64,000 nucleotides of DNA from PALSA-555 sp035468285 (GTDB taxonomy: Bacteria > Actinomycetota > Acidimicrobiia > IMCC26256 > PALSA-555), in NCBI GenBank assembly GCA_035468285.1, contig DATISY010000007.1:1-64000 (forward strand), read 5' to 3'. How positions within the stretch are numbered: position 1 is the stretch's first letter; every line of letters starts with the position of its first letter. The position numbers and the translations under genes were made by a program. Positions 50,076 to 57,722 of the stretch are shown here, one piece after another. The notes beneath the pieces were generated by a model, which saw only the letters and a program-made list of their open reading frames with translations, had not been told where the DNA came from and made no database searches.

Positions 50076-50732
50076 GTGGCGTTGACCGACGGTGACGAGC
50101 ACGGGCGGGGTCTCGATCGTTCCGTGAGCTTCAGCGACGCGGTCTTCGCGATCGCCATCACGCTGCTGGTCCTGAGCTTTCGGCTGCCCAACGTTCCGTC
50201 CCATGGCGCCGACGCGCGCTTGCTGGACGACTTGATGGACGAGTCTGGAACCTTCTTCGGCTTCGCGGTGAGCTTCTACGTGATCGCCCGATACTGGATG
50301 ACCCACCATCGGCTTTCGATCCTGTTGCGCCAGGTCGACTCGACATTCGTCGGATTGAACCTCGTGCTGCTGGCCTCTGTCGTGTTCCTGCCGTTCCCGA
50401 CCGAGGTCATGGGCAACTACGGCAACACCCGGACGGCGGTCGTGTTCTACGGGCTGGCGATGACGGTCACCGGGCTGCTCTCGACGTGCGTGTGGCAGTA
50501 CGCGTCGGTGCGGGGTCTGATGGACCCGCGCGTGACGCCAGAATGGCGGCGCGCCGTCTTGATCCGCGGGTTGTCCGTTCCCGCCGTGTTCGCCTCGTCG
50601 GTCGCCATCGCGTTCGTGAGTCCCACCGTCGCCCCGTACTGGTGGCTCCTGCTGGTGTTGCAACGGCCCGTGTTCCGGCGACTGCTTCCTGGTCTGGACG
50701 ATCCCTTTGGGTCCCCGGCCCGCAACGGGTGA
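50076..50732 (+). CDS. TMEM175-type (DUF1211) potassium channel-like protein
   Basis: 218 residues with about six hydrophobic helices. The N-terminal helix carries RSVSFSDAVFAIAITLL, the RxxxFSD signature of the TMEM175 pore. Family members conduct potassium ions. GTG 50076. The end lies six bases from the convergent pspA end. Confidence 0.88.
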   Translation: MALTDGDEHGRGLDRSVSFSDAVFAIAITLLVLSFRLPNVPSHGADARLLDDLMDESGTFFGFAVSFYVIARYWMTHHRLSILLRQVDSTFVGLNLVLLASVVFLPFPTEVMGNYGNTRTAVVFYGLAMTVTGLLSTCVWQYASVRGLMDPRVTPEWRRAVLIRGLSVPAVFASSVAIAFVSPTVAPYWWLLLVLQRPVFRRLLPGLDDPFGSPARNG

Positions 50733-50738
50733 ACCCGT

Positions 50739-51527
50739 TCAGGAGGTGGAGCCGTCGGCGGTTTCGGCCCCGGTTTGCGGCTCGGGAGACGGTGTGCCCG
50801 GTGGTGACGACAACCCGAGCTCGGAGCGGAGCTCGCTGAGCCGGGCCTGGGCCTCGGCGCTCATCTGTGCCTGCTCCACCTCGAGCATCTTGGTGTCCAC
50901 CGACGTGCCGGTGAGCTCTGACGCCGCCTGGGCGCGTGCGACGCGACGGTCGATCTTGGTGCGGACCTCCTCGAACGTGGGGACGTCCTCGCCCACCGTC
51001 TCGGAGAGCTGCGTCATCGCGGTGTTCATCTCTTCTTGCATCTTCGCCTGGTCGAGTTGGCTCAGCAGCTGCTCGCGCTCGGCGAACTTCTTCTGCAGCG
51101 CGGCGGCGTTCTGGGCGACCGCGGCCCTTGCTCGCTCGGACGCCTGCGTGGCGTCGAGGAGCTGCTGCTTGAGCTGAGCGACCTGGGCTTCGAGGCTGAT
51201 GATCTTGTTCGCGAAGGCCTCCGCGGCGGCGGTGAAGTTGGTCGCCTTGTCGCGGTTCCCGTCCCGGGACTCCTGGTCCGCGAGGAGGAGAGCCTGACGG
51301 GCGGAGGCGTTCGACTTCTCGTACTCCTCGATCGCCCGGTCCAGCCGCAGCTGGATCTGCTTCTGGTTTGCGATCACGTTCGTGGCCTGCTCGGTCAGCC
51401 GCTTGTGCTGCTGGCGTGCCTCGCGGATCGCCTGCTCCAGCTGGACCTTCGGGTCGGCGGATTCGTCGAGTCTCATGCCGAGCTTGGCGGCGAGGTATCT
51501 CCACCAGCGCTGCAGGGCCTTGAACAT
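50739..51527 (-). CDS. pspA: PspA/IM30-family membrane stress protein
   Basis: 262 residues. It begins with a short amphipathic helix (MFKALQRWWRYLAAKLGMRL) and continues as a long coiled coil with heptads (LEQAIREARQQHKRL and onward), the pattern of PspA/IM30 proteins that line damaged membranes. The last 40 residues are Pro/Ser-rich. A TAGGCT box six bases before the ATG gives it its own probable leaderless promoter. A CbxX-type ATPase lies directly upstream on the same strand. Confidence 0.9.
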   Translation of the reverse strand: MFKALQRWWRYLAAKLGMRLDESADPKVQLEQAIREARQQHKRLTEQATNVIANQKQIQLRLDRAIEEYEKSNASARQALLLADQESRDGNRDKATNFTAAAEAFANKIISLEAQVAQLKQQLLDATQASERARAAVAQNAAALQKKFAEREQLLSQLDQAKMQEEMNTAMTQLSETVGEDVPTFEEVRTKIDRRVARAQAASELTGTSVDTKMLEVEQAQMSAEAQARLSELRSELGLSSPPGTPSPEPQTGAETADGSTS

Positions 51528-51533
51528 GGCGCG

Positions 51534-51539
51534 AGCCTA
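51534..51539 (-). promoter_or_regulatory. -10 element of pspA
   Basis: TAGGCT on the minus strand, six bases before the pspA ATG. Confidence 0.5.
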
Positions 51540-51568
51540 CGTCGTGGTGATCGTGTCGGCGGATCTGG

Positions 51569-52951
51569 TCATCCCGGCGGCGTCGACGCGGGGAACGGCT
51601 CAGCCGGGGGTACGTCGGCAGCGGTCAGGGTGACGAGCTCCGCGTCGGTCGGCGAGTCGAGCTCGACGACTCGGCTGGCCTGACGGGTGACACACGCCTC
51701 GAAGAGGGTTCGGGCGAGGCGACCGTTCCCGAAGCTCGCGCCGCGCGGCTGGGCGGCGAACCACGACTTCACCGCCGGGCGGGCCTCCTCGGCGAGGGTG
51801 TAGTGATTGGCGTCGCTGAGGGACTCGAAGATCGCGACCAGCTCGTCGTCGGTGTAGTCGGGGAACTCGATCGTCTTGGTGAACCGGGAGCGCAGCCCCG
51901 GGTTCGAGTCGAGGAACGTCCTCATCGGCCCCGGGTAGCCGGCGACGACGACGACCAGGTCGGCCCGGTCGTCCTCCATCCGCTTCAACAGCACGGAGAC
52001 CGCCTCGGACCCGAAGTCGTGCTCGGAACCGCCGGTCAGCGCGTACGCCTCGTCGACGAACAGCACGCCACCGCGCGCCTCGTCGCAGAGCGCGTTGACC
52101 TTCGAGGCGGTCTGACCGACGTAGCCGGCCACCAGCCCGGACCGGTCGGTTTCGACGAGATGCCCGCGTGACACGACGTGCAGGACCGCGTCAACCCGGG
52201 CGATCAGCCGCGCCACCGTAGTCTTGCCGGTCCCGGGGTTGCCGACGAACACCAGGTGCCGGCTTTGATCGACGACGGGCAAGCCCCGGTCCCGCCGCAA
52301 CCCCTCGACCCGGGCGAGGTTGGTGAGCAGACGCACCTCGGTCTTGACCGGGTCGAGACCGATCAGGGCGTCGAGCTCGGCCAGCAGTGACTCGATGGTG
52401 TCCGGTGGGCCTTCCCGTTGCCGGTCGCGGGGCGGGCTGTCCGCCCCGCTGCGGTCGACCCCTGCGCCGCGCAGCCGTCGCAGCAGCATCGAGCGGAGCG
52501 TGTCGACGGCAAGGAGCTCGTCACGGGTTGGGACGGGGTCGATCGCGCAGACGGCGTGGGCGATGCGCATCGCGCCGTCGTAGTAGCGCCAGCCGTGTGC
52601 CGTGTGGTCACGTGCGTCGGCGGCGACGATGGTCTCGAAGAGCGGGGAGGGCGTGATGGGGAACGCGCGGTGTTGACTGATGACCGCGCTGGTGCGGAGC
52701 TGCGTCGGCGTCGCGGTGCGCAGCGATTCGATCCATGGTGCGAGCGCCTCGGCGAAGGCCCGTAGCTCGGCGTCGCTCGGGTGGCCGTCCGCGGCGATGA
52801 TCGCGGCGGCGACGGCCTGCGCCTCCAGCGCGGCGTCGAGTGCCGACGCCGCGCCGTCGGCCGGGGTCTCGGCGCGCCGACGGAGGTCGCCTAAGACGTG
52901 CCGGAGGTCGGCGACGAACGCCCGGACTGGCTCGTCGAGGAGGCCTGCCAC
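51569..52951 (-). CDS. CbxX/CfxQ-type AAA+ ATPase
   Basis: 460 residues from GTG 52951 (gggagg eight bases upstream). The AAA+ core lies in the C-terminal half: Walker A GNPGTGKT at 237-244, Walker B VLFVDEAYAL at 296-305 and RSRFTKTIEFPDYT near the sensor region. This is the CbxX group, which includes Rubisco activase CbbX and type VII secretion EccA. The N-terminal part has IIAADGHPSDAELRAFAEAL, similar to TerB-like domains (inference). The upstream hydrolase overlaps its start by 61 bases. The client is unknown; PspA is the next gene. Confidence 0.87.
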   Translation of the reverse strand: MAGLLDEPVRAFVADLRHVLGDLRRRAETPADGAASALDAALEAQAVAAAIIAADGHPSDAELRAFAEALAPWIESLRTATPTQLRTSAVISQHRAFPITPSPLFETIVAADARDHTAHGWRYYDGAMRIAHAVCAIDPVPTRDELLAVDTLRSMLLRRLRGAGVDRSGADSPPRDRQREGPPDTIESLLAELDALIGLDPVKTEVRLLTNLARVEGLRRDRGLPVVDQSRHLVFVGNPGTGKTTVARLIARVDAVLHVVSRGHLVETDRSGLVAGYVGQTASKVNALCDEARGGVLFVDEAYALTGGSEHDFGSEAVSVLLKRMEDDRADLVVVVAGYPGPMRTFLDSNPGLRSRFTKTIEFPDYTDDELVAIFESLSDANHYTLAEEARPAVKSWFAAQPRGASFGNGRLARTLFEACVTRQASRVVELDSPTDAELVTLTAADVPPAEPFPASTPPG

Positions 52952-53889
52952 GCGCCCATCCTCCCATCCGTGAACCGGGGACCGTCGAGCCACGTCTCGA
53001 TCTCGTCGATGATCAGGCCGGGGTCCTCGAGCTGGGGGGCGTGCCCTCGTCCGTCCAGCACCCGCAGGTCGATCGGGTGCAGCCGGGCCGCGTGTCGGGC
53101 GGCTTCCACGGCCACGAGGCGGTCCTCTGACCCGTGGATCAGCAGCGTCGGTCGCAGGCGGGCGGCGCGGCCCAGATCTCGGTGCAGTCCCCACGCCAGG
53201 TAGCGGACGAGCGAGCGTGCTGCGCCCGCGTAGGCGCCGGGCGCTTCGGGCCATCGGAGCCGTTCCGCGGTCAGCTGCACCATGCGGCGCCGGAGGTCGG
53301 GGTCGAGCTGGTGGGCCTGGGTGAGGCTCGCTTGCAGCGACGCGTCGACGAGTCGTTCCGCTCCGAGGGTTCGGGACCGCCACGCGACGACGCCGGTGCC
53401 GACCGCGGGGACCGCGAGGGGAGCGAGCCACGCGAACCGCAGCCAGTCCGCCAGGCCCGGTCGCGGGTGCGGCACCGCTGGGTTCAGCATCACCAGACCC
53501 GTCACGACCTCGGGGTGCGCGGCGGCGACACCGATGCCGATGGTCGCGCCCATCGAGTTCCCGACGAGCAGCGCGGGTCCGTACTCTTCGCGAAGCAACG
53601 CGCCCAGCACCTGGCGCTGGGTCTCGAGGCTGGAGGACCGCTCGGGCGCCCGGGTCCGGCCGAACCCGACGAAGTCGAGGGCGATGACCGTGGCACGGAG
53701 CCGCTTCGCGAGGGGCCCCGCCATCGGCTCCCATGACAGCGTGTGTGCGCCGAGCCCGTGGAGCAGCAGCACCCGTCGTCCCGGCGCTGCGTCGGGCGGT
53801 GACCACGCTTCGGTGTGCACCCGAACGCCGTCGGCGACGACGATCCGGGTCGTCCCGGGCGCCGTGTCCCGAGCGGAGGCGTGCAACAT
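52891..53889 (-). CDS. Alpha/beta-fold hydrolase
   Basis: 332 residues. The nucleophile elbow GNSMGA, the oxyanion motif LLHGLGAHTLSW, the acid in HGSEDRLV and the His in GRGHAPQLE give a full catalytic set. The last 25 residues (Ser/Thr-rich) run into the ATPase gene in another frame. ATG 53889 lies eight bases after a TAACCT box. The substrate is unknown. Confidence 0.87.
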   Translation of the reverse strand: MLHASARDTAPGTTRIVVADGVRVHTEAWSPPDAAPGRRVLLLHGLGAHTLSWEPMAGPLAKRLRATVIALDFVGFGRTRAPERSSSLETQRQVLGALLREEYGPALLVGNSMGATIGIGVAAAHPEVVTGLVMLNPAVPHPRPGLADWLRFAWLAPLAVPAVGTGVVAWRSRTLGAERLVDASLQASLTQAHQLDPDLRRRMVQLTAERLRWPEAPGAYAGAARSLVRYLAWGLHRDLGRAARLRPTLLIHGSEDRLVAVEAARHAARLHPIDLRVLDGRGHAPQLEDPGLIIDEIETWLDGPRFTDGRMGAWQASSTSQSGRSSPTSGTS

Positions 53890-53897
53890 GAGGAGTG

Positions 53898-53903
53898 AGG
53901 TTA
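53898..53903 (-). promoter_or_regulatory. -10 element of the hydrolase gene
   Basis: TAACCT on the minus strand ends eight bases before ATG 53889. It shares the palindrome TACGCGTA region with the opposing promoter. Confidence 0.45.
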
Positions 53904-53907
53904 CGCG

Positions 53908-53913
53908 TACGCT
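53908..53913 (+). promoter_or_regulatory. -10 element of the 53922 gene
   Basis: TACGCT ends eight bases before GTG 53922 and lies five bases from the opposing TAACCT box. Confidence 0.45.
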
Positions 53914-53921
53914 CCCCGACG

Positions 53922-54686
53922 GTGACCGATCGGGGTCTCACGGACGGGTCCGAGCGGTGGACGCTCGAGTTCGCCCGGCCCGACGGGACCGGCGGCTTCG
54001 CCCGCCTGAGCGGGAACGGCGAGCGCTCGTCGTACTGGGCCGCGCTGGTGTCCCCGAGCTGGGGCACGGTGGTGGTGCACTACCACGGGCTCGCCGCCCC
54101 GCGCCATCCCCGGCTGCTCGCGGTCCGTGGCGACGGCCTCTGGGCTGAGCTCGTCGAGGAGACGGCGGCGGAACACTGGTCCGCGGGCCTCGAGGCGTTC
54201 GGGCTCCGTCTCGATGACCCACTCGACGCGGAGGGCGACGGCCGAGGGGAGCGGCTCCCGGTCGGGTTCGACCTGGAGTGGGAGGTCGGTCGCGGGACCG
54301 GCGGGGTGGTCCACGGCGACCTCCTCGTGGCCCGAGACCGGGTCGAGTTCGAGGGCGTGGGTCGCTTCGCGCGCGAGGTGATCGTGCCCGATCCGGGGAG
54401 CGAGTCGCGCCGGGTCTCGTGGCGGCGCGGCCCCGACGATGGGGACAGCGCCTCCGGTGAAGCGGTGGGTGTCGTCGACGACGCCCGGGGCCTCCCGGTC
54501 GCGGTCCACGTCGGCGGGCGGGCCTTCTCGGTTTCGGCGGTCGTCGTCCAGCCCCCCGTCGGGCCGCCGGCCGCCGGCCGCCTCGTGCGAGCGCTCGTCG
54601 TGGGCGAGGCCGGCTGCGGATGGCTCGAGCGCGACCAACCGGGGGCGGTTCGTCGAGGTGCCAGCCGAGAGGACAGGATGCGGTGA
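53922..54686 (+). CDS. Unrecognised protein coupled to a MOSC protein
   Basis: 254 residues from GTG 53922, which the promoter box favours over an earlier in-frame ATG. The composition is rich in Gly, Val, Arg and Asp and low in Lys, with no signal peptide or membrane helix. It alternates short hydrophobic strands with turns (GTVVVHYHGLAAP, VGRGTGGVVHGDLLVARDR, GRAFSVSAVVVQPP), suggesting a beta-rich, perhaps lipocalin-like fold. No family is recognised. The stop overlaps the MOSC start (TGATG), so the two are probably made together. Confidence 0.75.
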   Translation: MTDRGLTDGSERWTLEFARPDGTGGFARLSGNGERSSYWAALVSPSWGTVVVHYHGLAAPRHPRLLAVRGDGLWAELVEETAAEHWSAGLEAFGLRLDDPLDAEGDGRGERLPVGFDLEWEVGRGTGGVVHGDLLVARDRVEFEGVGRFAREVIVPDPGSESRRVSWRRGPDDGDSASGEAVGVVDDARGLPVAVHVGGRAFSVSAVVVQPPVGPPAAGRLVRALVVGEAGCGWLERDQPGAVRRGASREDRMR

Positions 54687-55159
54687 TGTTCCAGGGCTCG
54701 GTGGTGGGAATCTTCGTCGCCCCGGCGGCGAGCGCGCCCATGGAAGCGCGCGACGAGATCGAGGCGATCGTCGGCGTCGGGCTCGAGGGGGACCGGTACG
54801 CCTCGGCGACCGGCACGTACTCGGGTCATCGCGTCCCCGACTACCAGCGGGCCGTGACCCTCATCGAACGAGAGACGATCGTCGCGGTGCGCGCCGAGAC
54901 GGGACTCGCGTTCGACGACATCGAGACGCGCCGCAACCTCGTGACCGTCGGGGTGCCGCTCAACCATCTCGTCGACCGGGAGTTCGACGTCGGACCGGTC
55001 CGTCTGCGCGGCGTGAACCTCTCCGAGCCATGCGTGTACCTCGAGCGGGAGGTTCGTGACGGGCTCCGCGCCGCGCTCATCCACCGAGGGGGCCTGCGCG
55101 CCGAGATCCTCGTCGGGGGACCGATCCGTCTCGGTGACCTCGTTCGGCCCAGCCCGTAA
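54686..55159 (+). CDS. MOSC-domain protein
   Basis: 157 residues. The MOSC pattern is present: GVGLEGDRYASATGTYSG, then TRRNLVTVGVPLNHLVDREF, then LSEPCVYLER with the conserved Cys and the end IHRGGLRAEILVGG. MOSC proteins bind molybdenum cofactor or carry sulfur; the reaction here is unknown. ATG 54686 overlaps the previous stop. Being short, it is a stand-alone MOSC unit. Confidence 0.9.
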   Translation: MFQGSVVGIFVAPAASAPMEARDEIEAIVGVGLEGDRYASATGTYSGHRVPDYQRAVTLIERETIVAVRAETGLAFDDIETRRNLVTVGVPLNHLVDREFDVGPVRLRGVNLSEPCVYLEREVRDGLRAALIHRGGLRAEILVGGPIRLGDLVRPSP

Positions 55160-55203
55160 GGAGCCCTCCTCGGGCCCCGGCTCGGAGCCGCTCCGCGGTC
55201 GCG

Positions 55204-55209
55204 TAGCGT
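55204..55209 (+). promoter_or_regulatory. -10 element of the 55216 gene
   Basis: TAGCGT ends six bases before ATG 55216. Confidence 0.45.
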
Positions 55210-55215
55210 GCCCGT

Positions 55216-56313
55216 ATGCCTGAGCGGAACTTCGAGACCACCGCCGCCGTCCACGACCTGCTCGACGTGGTCGGTTCCCTGGACGCCAGCTTCCTTCGCG
55301 GGGACCGTGCCGTCGCCGACGACCAGCAGGTCCTCGAGGGTTACAAGTGGATGTTCTCGATCCTGCAGGTGGCCATGGACTGCTACGTGTGGGCCGACCC
55401 CAGCAACCCGCGCTTCGTGGAGATCGTCGGTCCGTACAAGAAGTGGGGTGGTGACAACGCCGACGCGTACTACCAGTACGCGCCGGTCGATCCGAGCTGC
55501 ACGTACCGGGTGCGCGGCAAGCGGGGCGACGCGGCGTACCTGTCATTGACGGTGTACGGCGGCCCGCGCGACGGGCGGTACTCGGAGCGGATCGTCCGAA
55601 CCGTCAATGACCGCGATGACCTGGACATCGCGCCGGACGGGTCGTTCGAGCTCATGATGGGAGCGCAGCGTCCGGCAGGGTGGGAGGGCACGTTCCTGGA
55701 GCTCGAGTCCGACTCTGTGGTTGCGATCACCCGCGACTACCTCGACGACCCGGTGCACGGCATCCGCTGCAGCTGGCACATCGAGGCGCTCGGCCACCCG
55801 ACACGGTGGCGCGAGGACGACGGCGACCTAGCCGCCCGGTTCCGGGCGGCGACGACGTGGGTTCGCGACCAGGCGAACATGGTGCCCCTCGGGCTCGGGA
55901 GCGCCAACCACGTCGACGAGCCCTACCCCGTGCGAAAGGTCACGTTCGGGTGGGCAGCGGGCGACGCGGCGTATGCCATGGGCAGCTACGACCTCGAGCC
56001 GGGAACGGCGCTCGTCATCCGGGGTCGGTCACCCGAGTGCGCGTTCTGGAATCTGTGCCTCTGGAACCAGTTCATGCACACGTTCAACTACGACTACGAG
56101 CAGTGCACGATCAACGGGTCCCAAGTGGTGTACGAGCCGGACGGTTCGTGGACCATCGTCGTCGCGCACGACGACCCGAAGCACCCCAACTGGCTGTCGA
56201 CGTGCGGGCATCCCCGCGCGAGGCTCTGGTTCCGGTGGTTCTATCCCGCCGAGACACCCGACGCGCCGACGACCGAGGTCGTCGCGATCGGTGACGTCCC
56301 TGCCGCCCCTTAA
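55216..56313 (+). CDS. DUF1214-type protein
   Basis: 365 residues, no signal peptide or membrane helix. Segments such as YVWADPSNPRFVEI, AYLSLTVYGG, DLEPGTALVIRGRSP and DGSWTIVVAHDDP correspond to the DUF1214/DUF1254 type of proteins, often encoded near lipid or steroid genes in actinobacteria. Function is unknown. Its stop TAA shares three bases with the stop of the convergent sulfotransferase (TTAA, 56310-56313). Confidence 0.78.
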   Translation: MPERNFETTAAVHDLLDVVGSLDASFLRGDRAVADDQQVLEGYKWMFSILQVAMDCYVWADPSNPRFVEIVGPYKKWGGDNADAYYQYAPVDPSCTYRVRGKRGDAAYLSLTVYGGPRDGRYSERIVRTVNDRDDLDIAPDGSFELMMGAQRPAGWEGTFLELESDSVVAITRDYLDDPVHGIRCSWHIEALGHPTRWREDDGDLAARFRAATTWVRDQANMVPLGLGSANHVDEPYPVRKVTFGWAAGDAAYAMGSYDLEPGTALVIRGRSPECAFWNLCLWNQFMHTFNYDYEQCTINGSQVVYEPDGSWTIVVAHDDPKHPNWLSTCGHPRARLWFRWFYPAETPDAPTTEVVAIGDVPAAP

Positions 56314-57584
56314 CGCTCCTCTTCCACACCGAAATGGGTGACGTACTCGCGCATCGCGGCGCGCAACGCCGCCGGGTCGATACCGAAGTCACCCGCGAGG
56401 TCATAGCGGACGCCCCCGTGCCGGCCCCGCGGGTGCTCGGCGACGAAACGGGTCATCGCGGCTTCGACGTCCGCGCCGAACGGCTGATCGGCCACCGCGT
56501 AGATGCGTCGCACCGTGGCGAGGTCATCGGCCATGAACTCGTGGAAGCGCACGTCGAGGGAGCGCTCGGCCGGGAGCAGCGCCCGGTCCCGCATCCCCGC
56601 CTCGAGCATCTGCTGAATCCGGTCCGACCAGTAGCGGCCGATGCGCTTCGGGTCTGGGACGCCGGCGTTGAGCCGGGCGGTGTAGGCGAGCATGGTGCAG
56701 TTCGACGCGATGACCGACACCGGATCTCGGTGGGAGACGACGAACGTCGCGTCGGGGAACACCTCGACCAGCGAACCGAACTGCTCGAGATGCTGTGGTG
56801 ACTTCAGCACCCACCGGGTCCCACCCCGTTCCCACTGGAGCACTTGCAGGACACGTTTGAGATAGCGGTACGAGGGCACCTGGTCGTGAGCGAGGTAGTA
56901 GTCGCGCCACGTCGGCATGACGGCCATCGTCTCGAAGAGCATCGTCGAGAAGTCGATGGCGAGGAGCTGGATTTCCTCGTGCACGTGGTCGACGGTCATC
57001 TCGTGCATGCGCTTGAAGTACGGGAGCGCCTCGTTCAGGAAGACGAGCCCCTCCTCGGTTCGGGCGCGCCGTGGGTCGGGAGCTCCGGCCGCGACCTCGT
57101 CGCGTTCGGCGGCAGGGAGCACCGGCTCGAGGCTCTCCCAGTAGGGGAGGGAGCGCAGCGCCGGATCAGCGGCCAGGAGGTTGTGCAGATGAGTGGTGCC
57201 GGTGCGGGGCTGGCCCGCGATCACGATGGGGGCGCTGACCGCCAGCTCCAGGATCTCGGGGTGCTGGGCGACCCGGTCCTCGACGAGCAAGCGGTTCTTC
57301 AGCAGCTTCACCAACTGGCCGTGGGCACTCACGACCCCCATCGGGCCGAGCCCAGCCTCGTCGCGCAGCGCTCCGGTCAGCACCGTGAGCCGCTCCCGGA
57401 AGGCGTCGTCACCGAAGTCGGACAGGCCGGTCTCAGCGGCGGCCTGCTCGCACAGCGGCTCGGGTTCGAGGACCAGCTCGGCGGCGAACGGCTCGACCGC
57501 GCGCATCATGGCGGCGATCGACGCGGGGAACTGCGGATCGTCGAGGTCGTCGATGCGCACGGCGGGAGGGCGAGCGGTCGTCAC
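56310..57584 (-). CDS. PAPS-dependent sulfotransferase family protein
   Basis: 424 residues from GTG 57584. The 5'-phosphosulfate loop is AGQPRTGTTHLHNLL (about 123-137), and the 3'-phosphate site is FVVSHRDPVSVIAS. This layout is common in large actinobacterial sulfotransferase-like proteins whose acceptors are mostly unknown (lipid, sugar or sterol). The frame is open 20 codons upstream without family sequence. It overlaps its convergent neighbour by four bases. Confidence 0.87.
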   Translation of the reverse strand: MTTARPPAVRIDDLDDPQFPASIAAMMRAVEPFAAELVLEPEPLCEQAAAETGLSDFGDDAFRERLTVLTGALRDEAGLGPMGVVSAHGQLVKLLKNRLLVEDRVAQHPEILELAVSAPIVIAGQPRTGTTHLHNLLAADPALRSLPYWESLEPVLPAAERDEVAAGAPDPRRARTEEGLVFLNEALPYFKRMHEMTVDHVHEEIQLLAIDFSTMLFETMAVMPTWRDYYLAHDQVPSYRYLKRVLQVLQWERGGTRWVLKSPQHLEQFGSLVEVFPDATFVVSHRDPVSVIASNCTMLAYTARLNAGVPDPKRIGRYWSDRIQQMLEAGMRDRALLPAERSLDVRFHEFMADDLATVRRIYAVADQPFGADVEAAMTRFVAEHPRGRHGGVRYDLAGDFGIDPAALRAAMREYVTHFGVEEER

Positions 57585-57722
57585 GGCGCAGAGCGTCTCA
57601 GCCCGGTGGCCGTGGCGTCCAGACGCGCGCCGCGACAGCAGCACCGAGGGGGCGGTCGGCGCTGCCGCTCGCGTCGCGGCGCCGTCCCGGGACCCGCGGC
57701 TGGCCTCGGAGTGACACCACCC

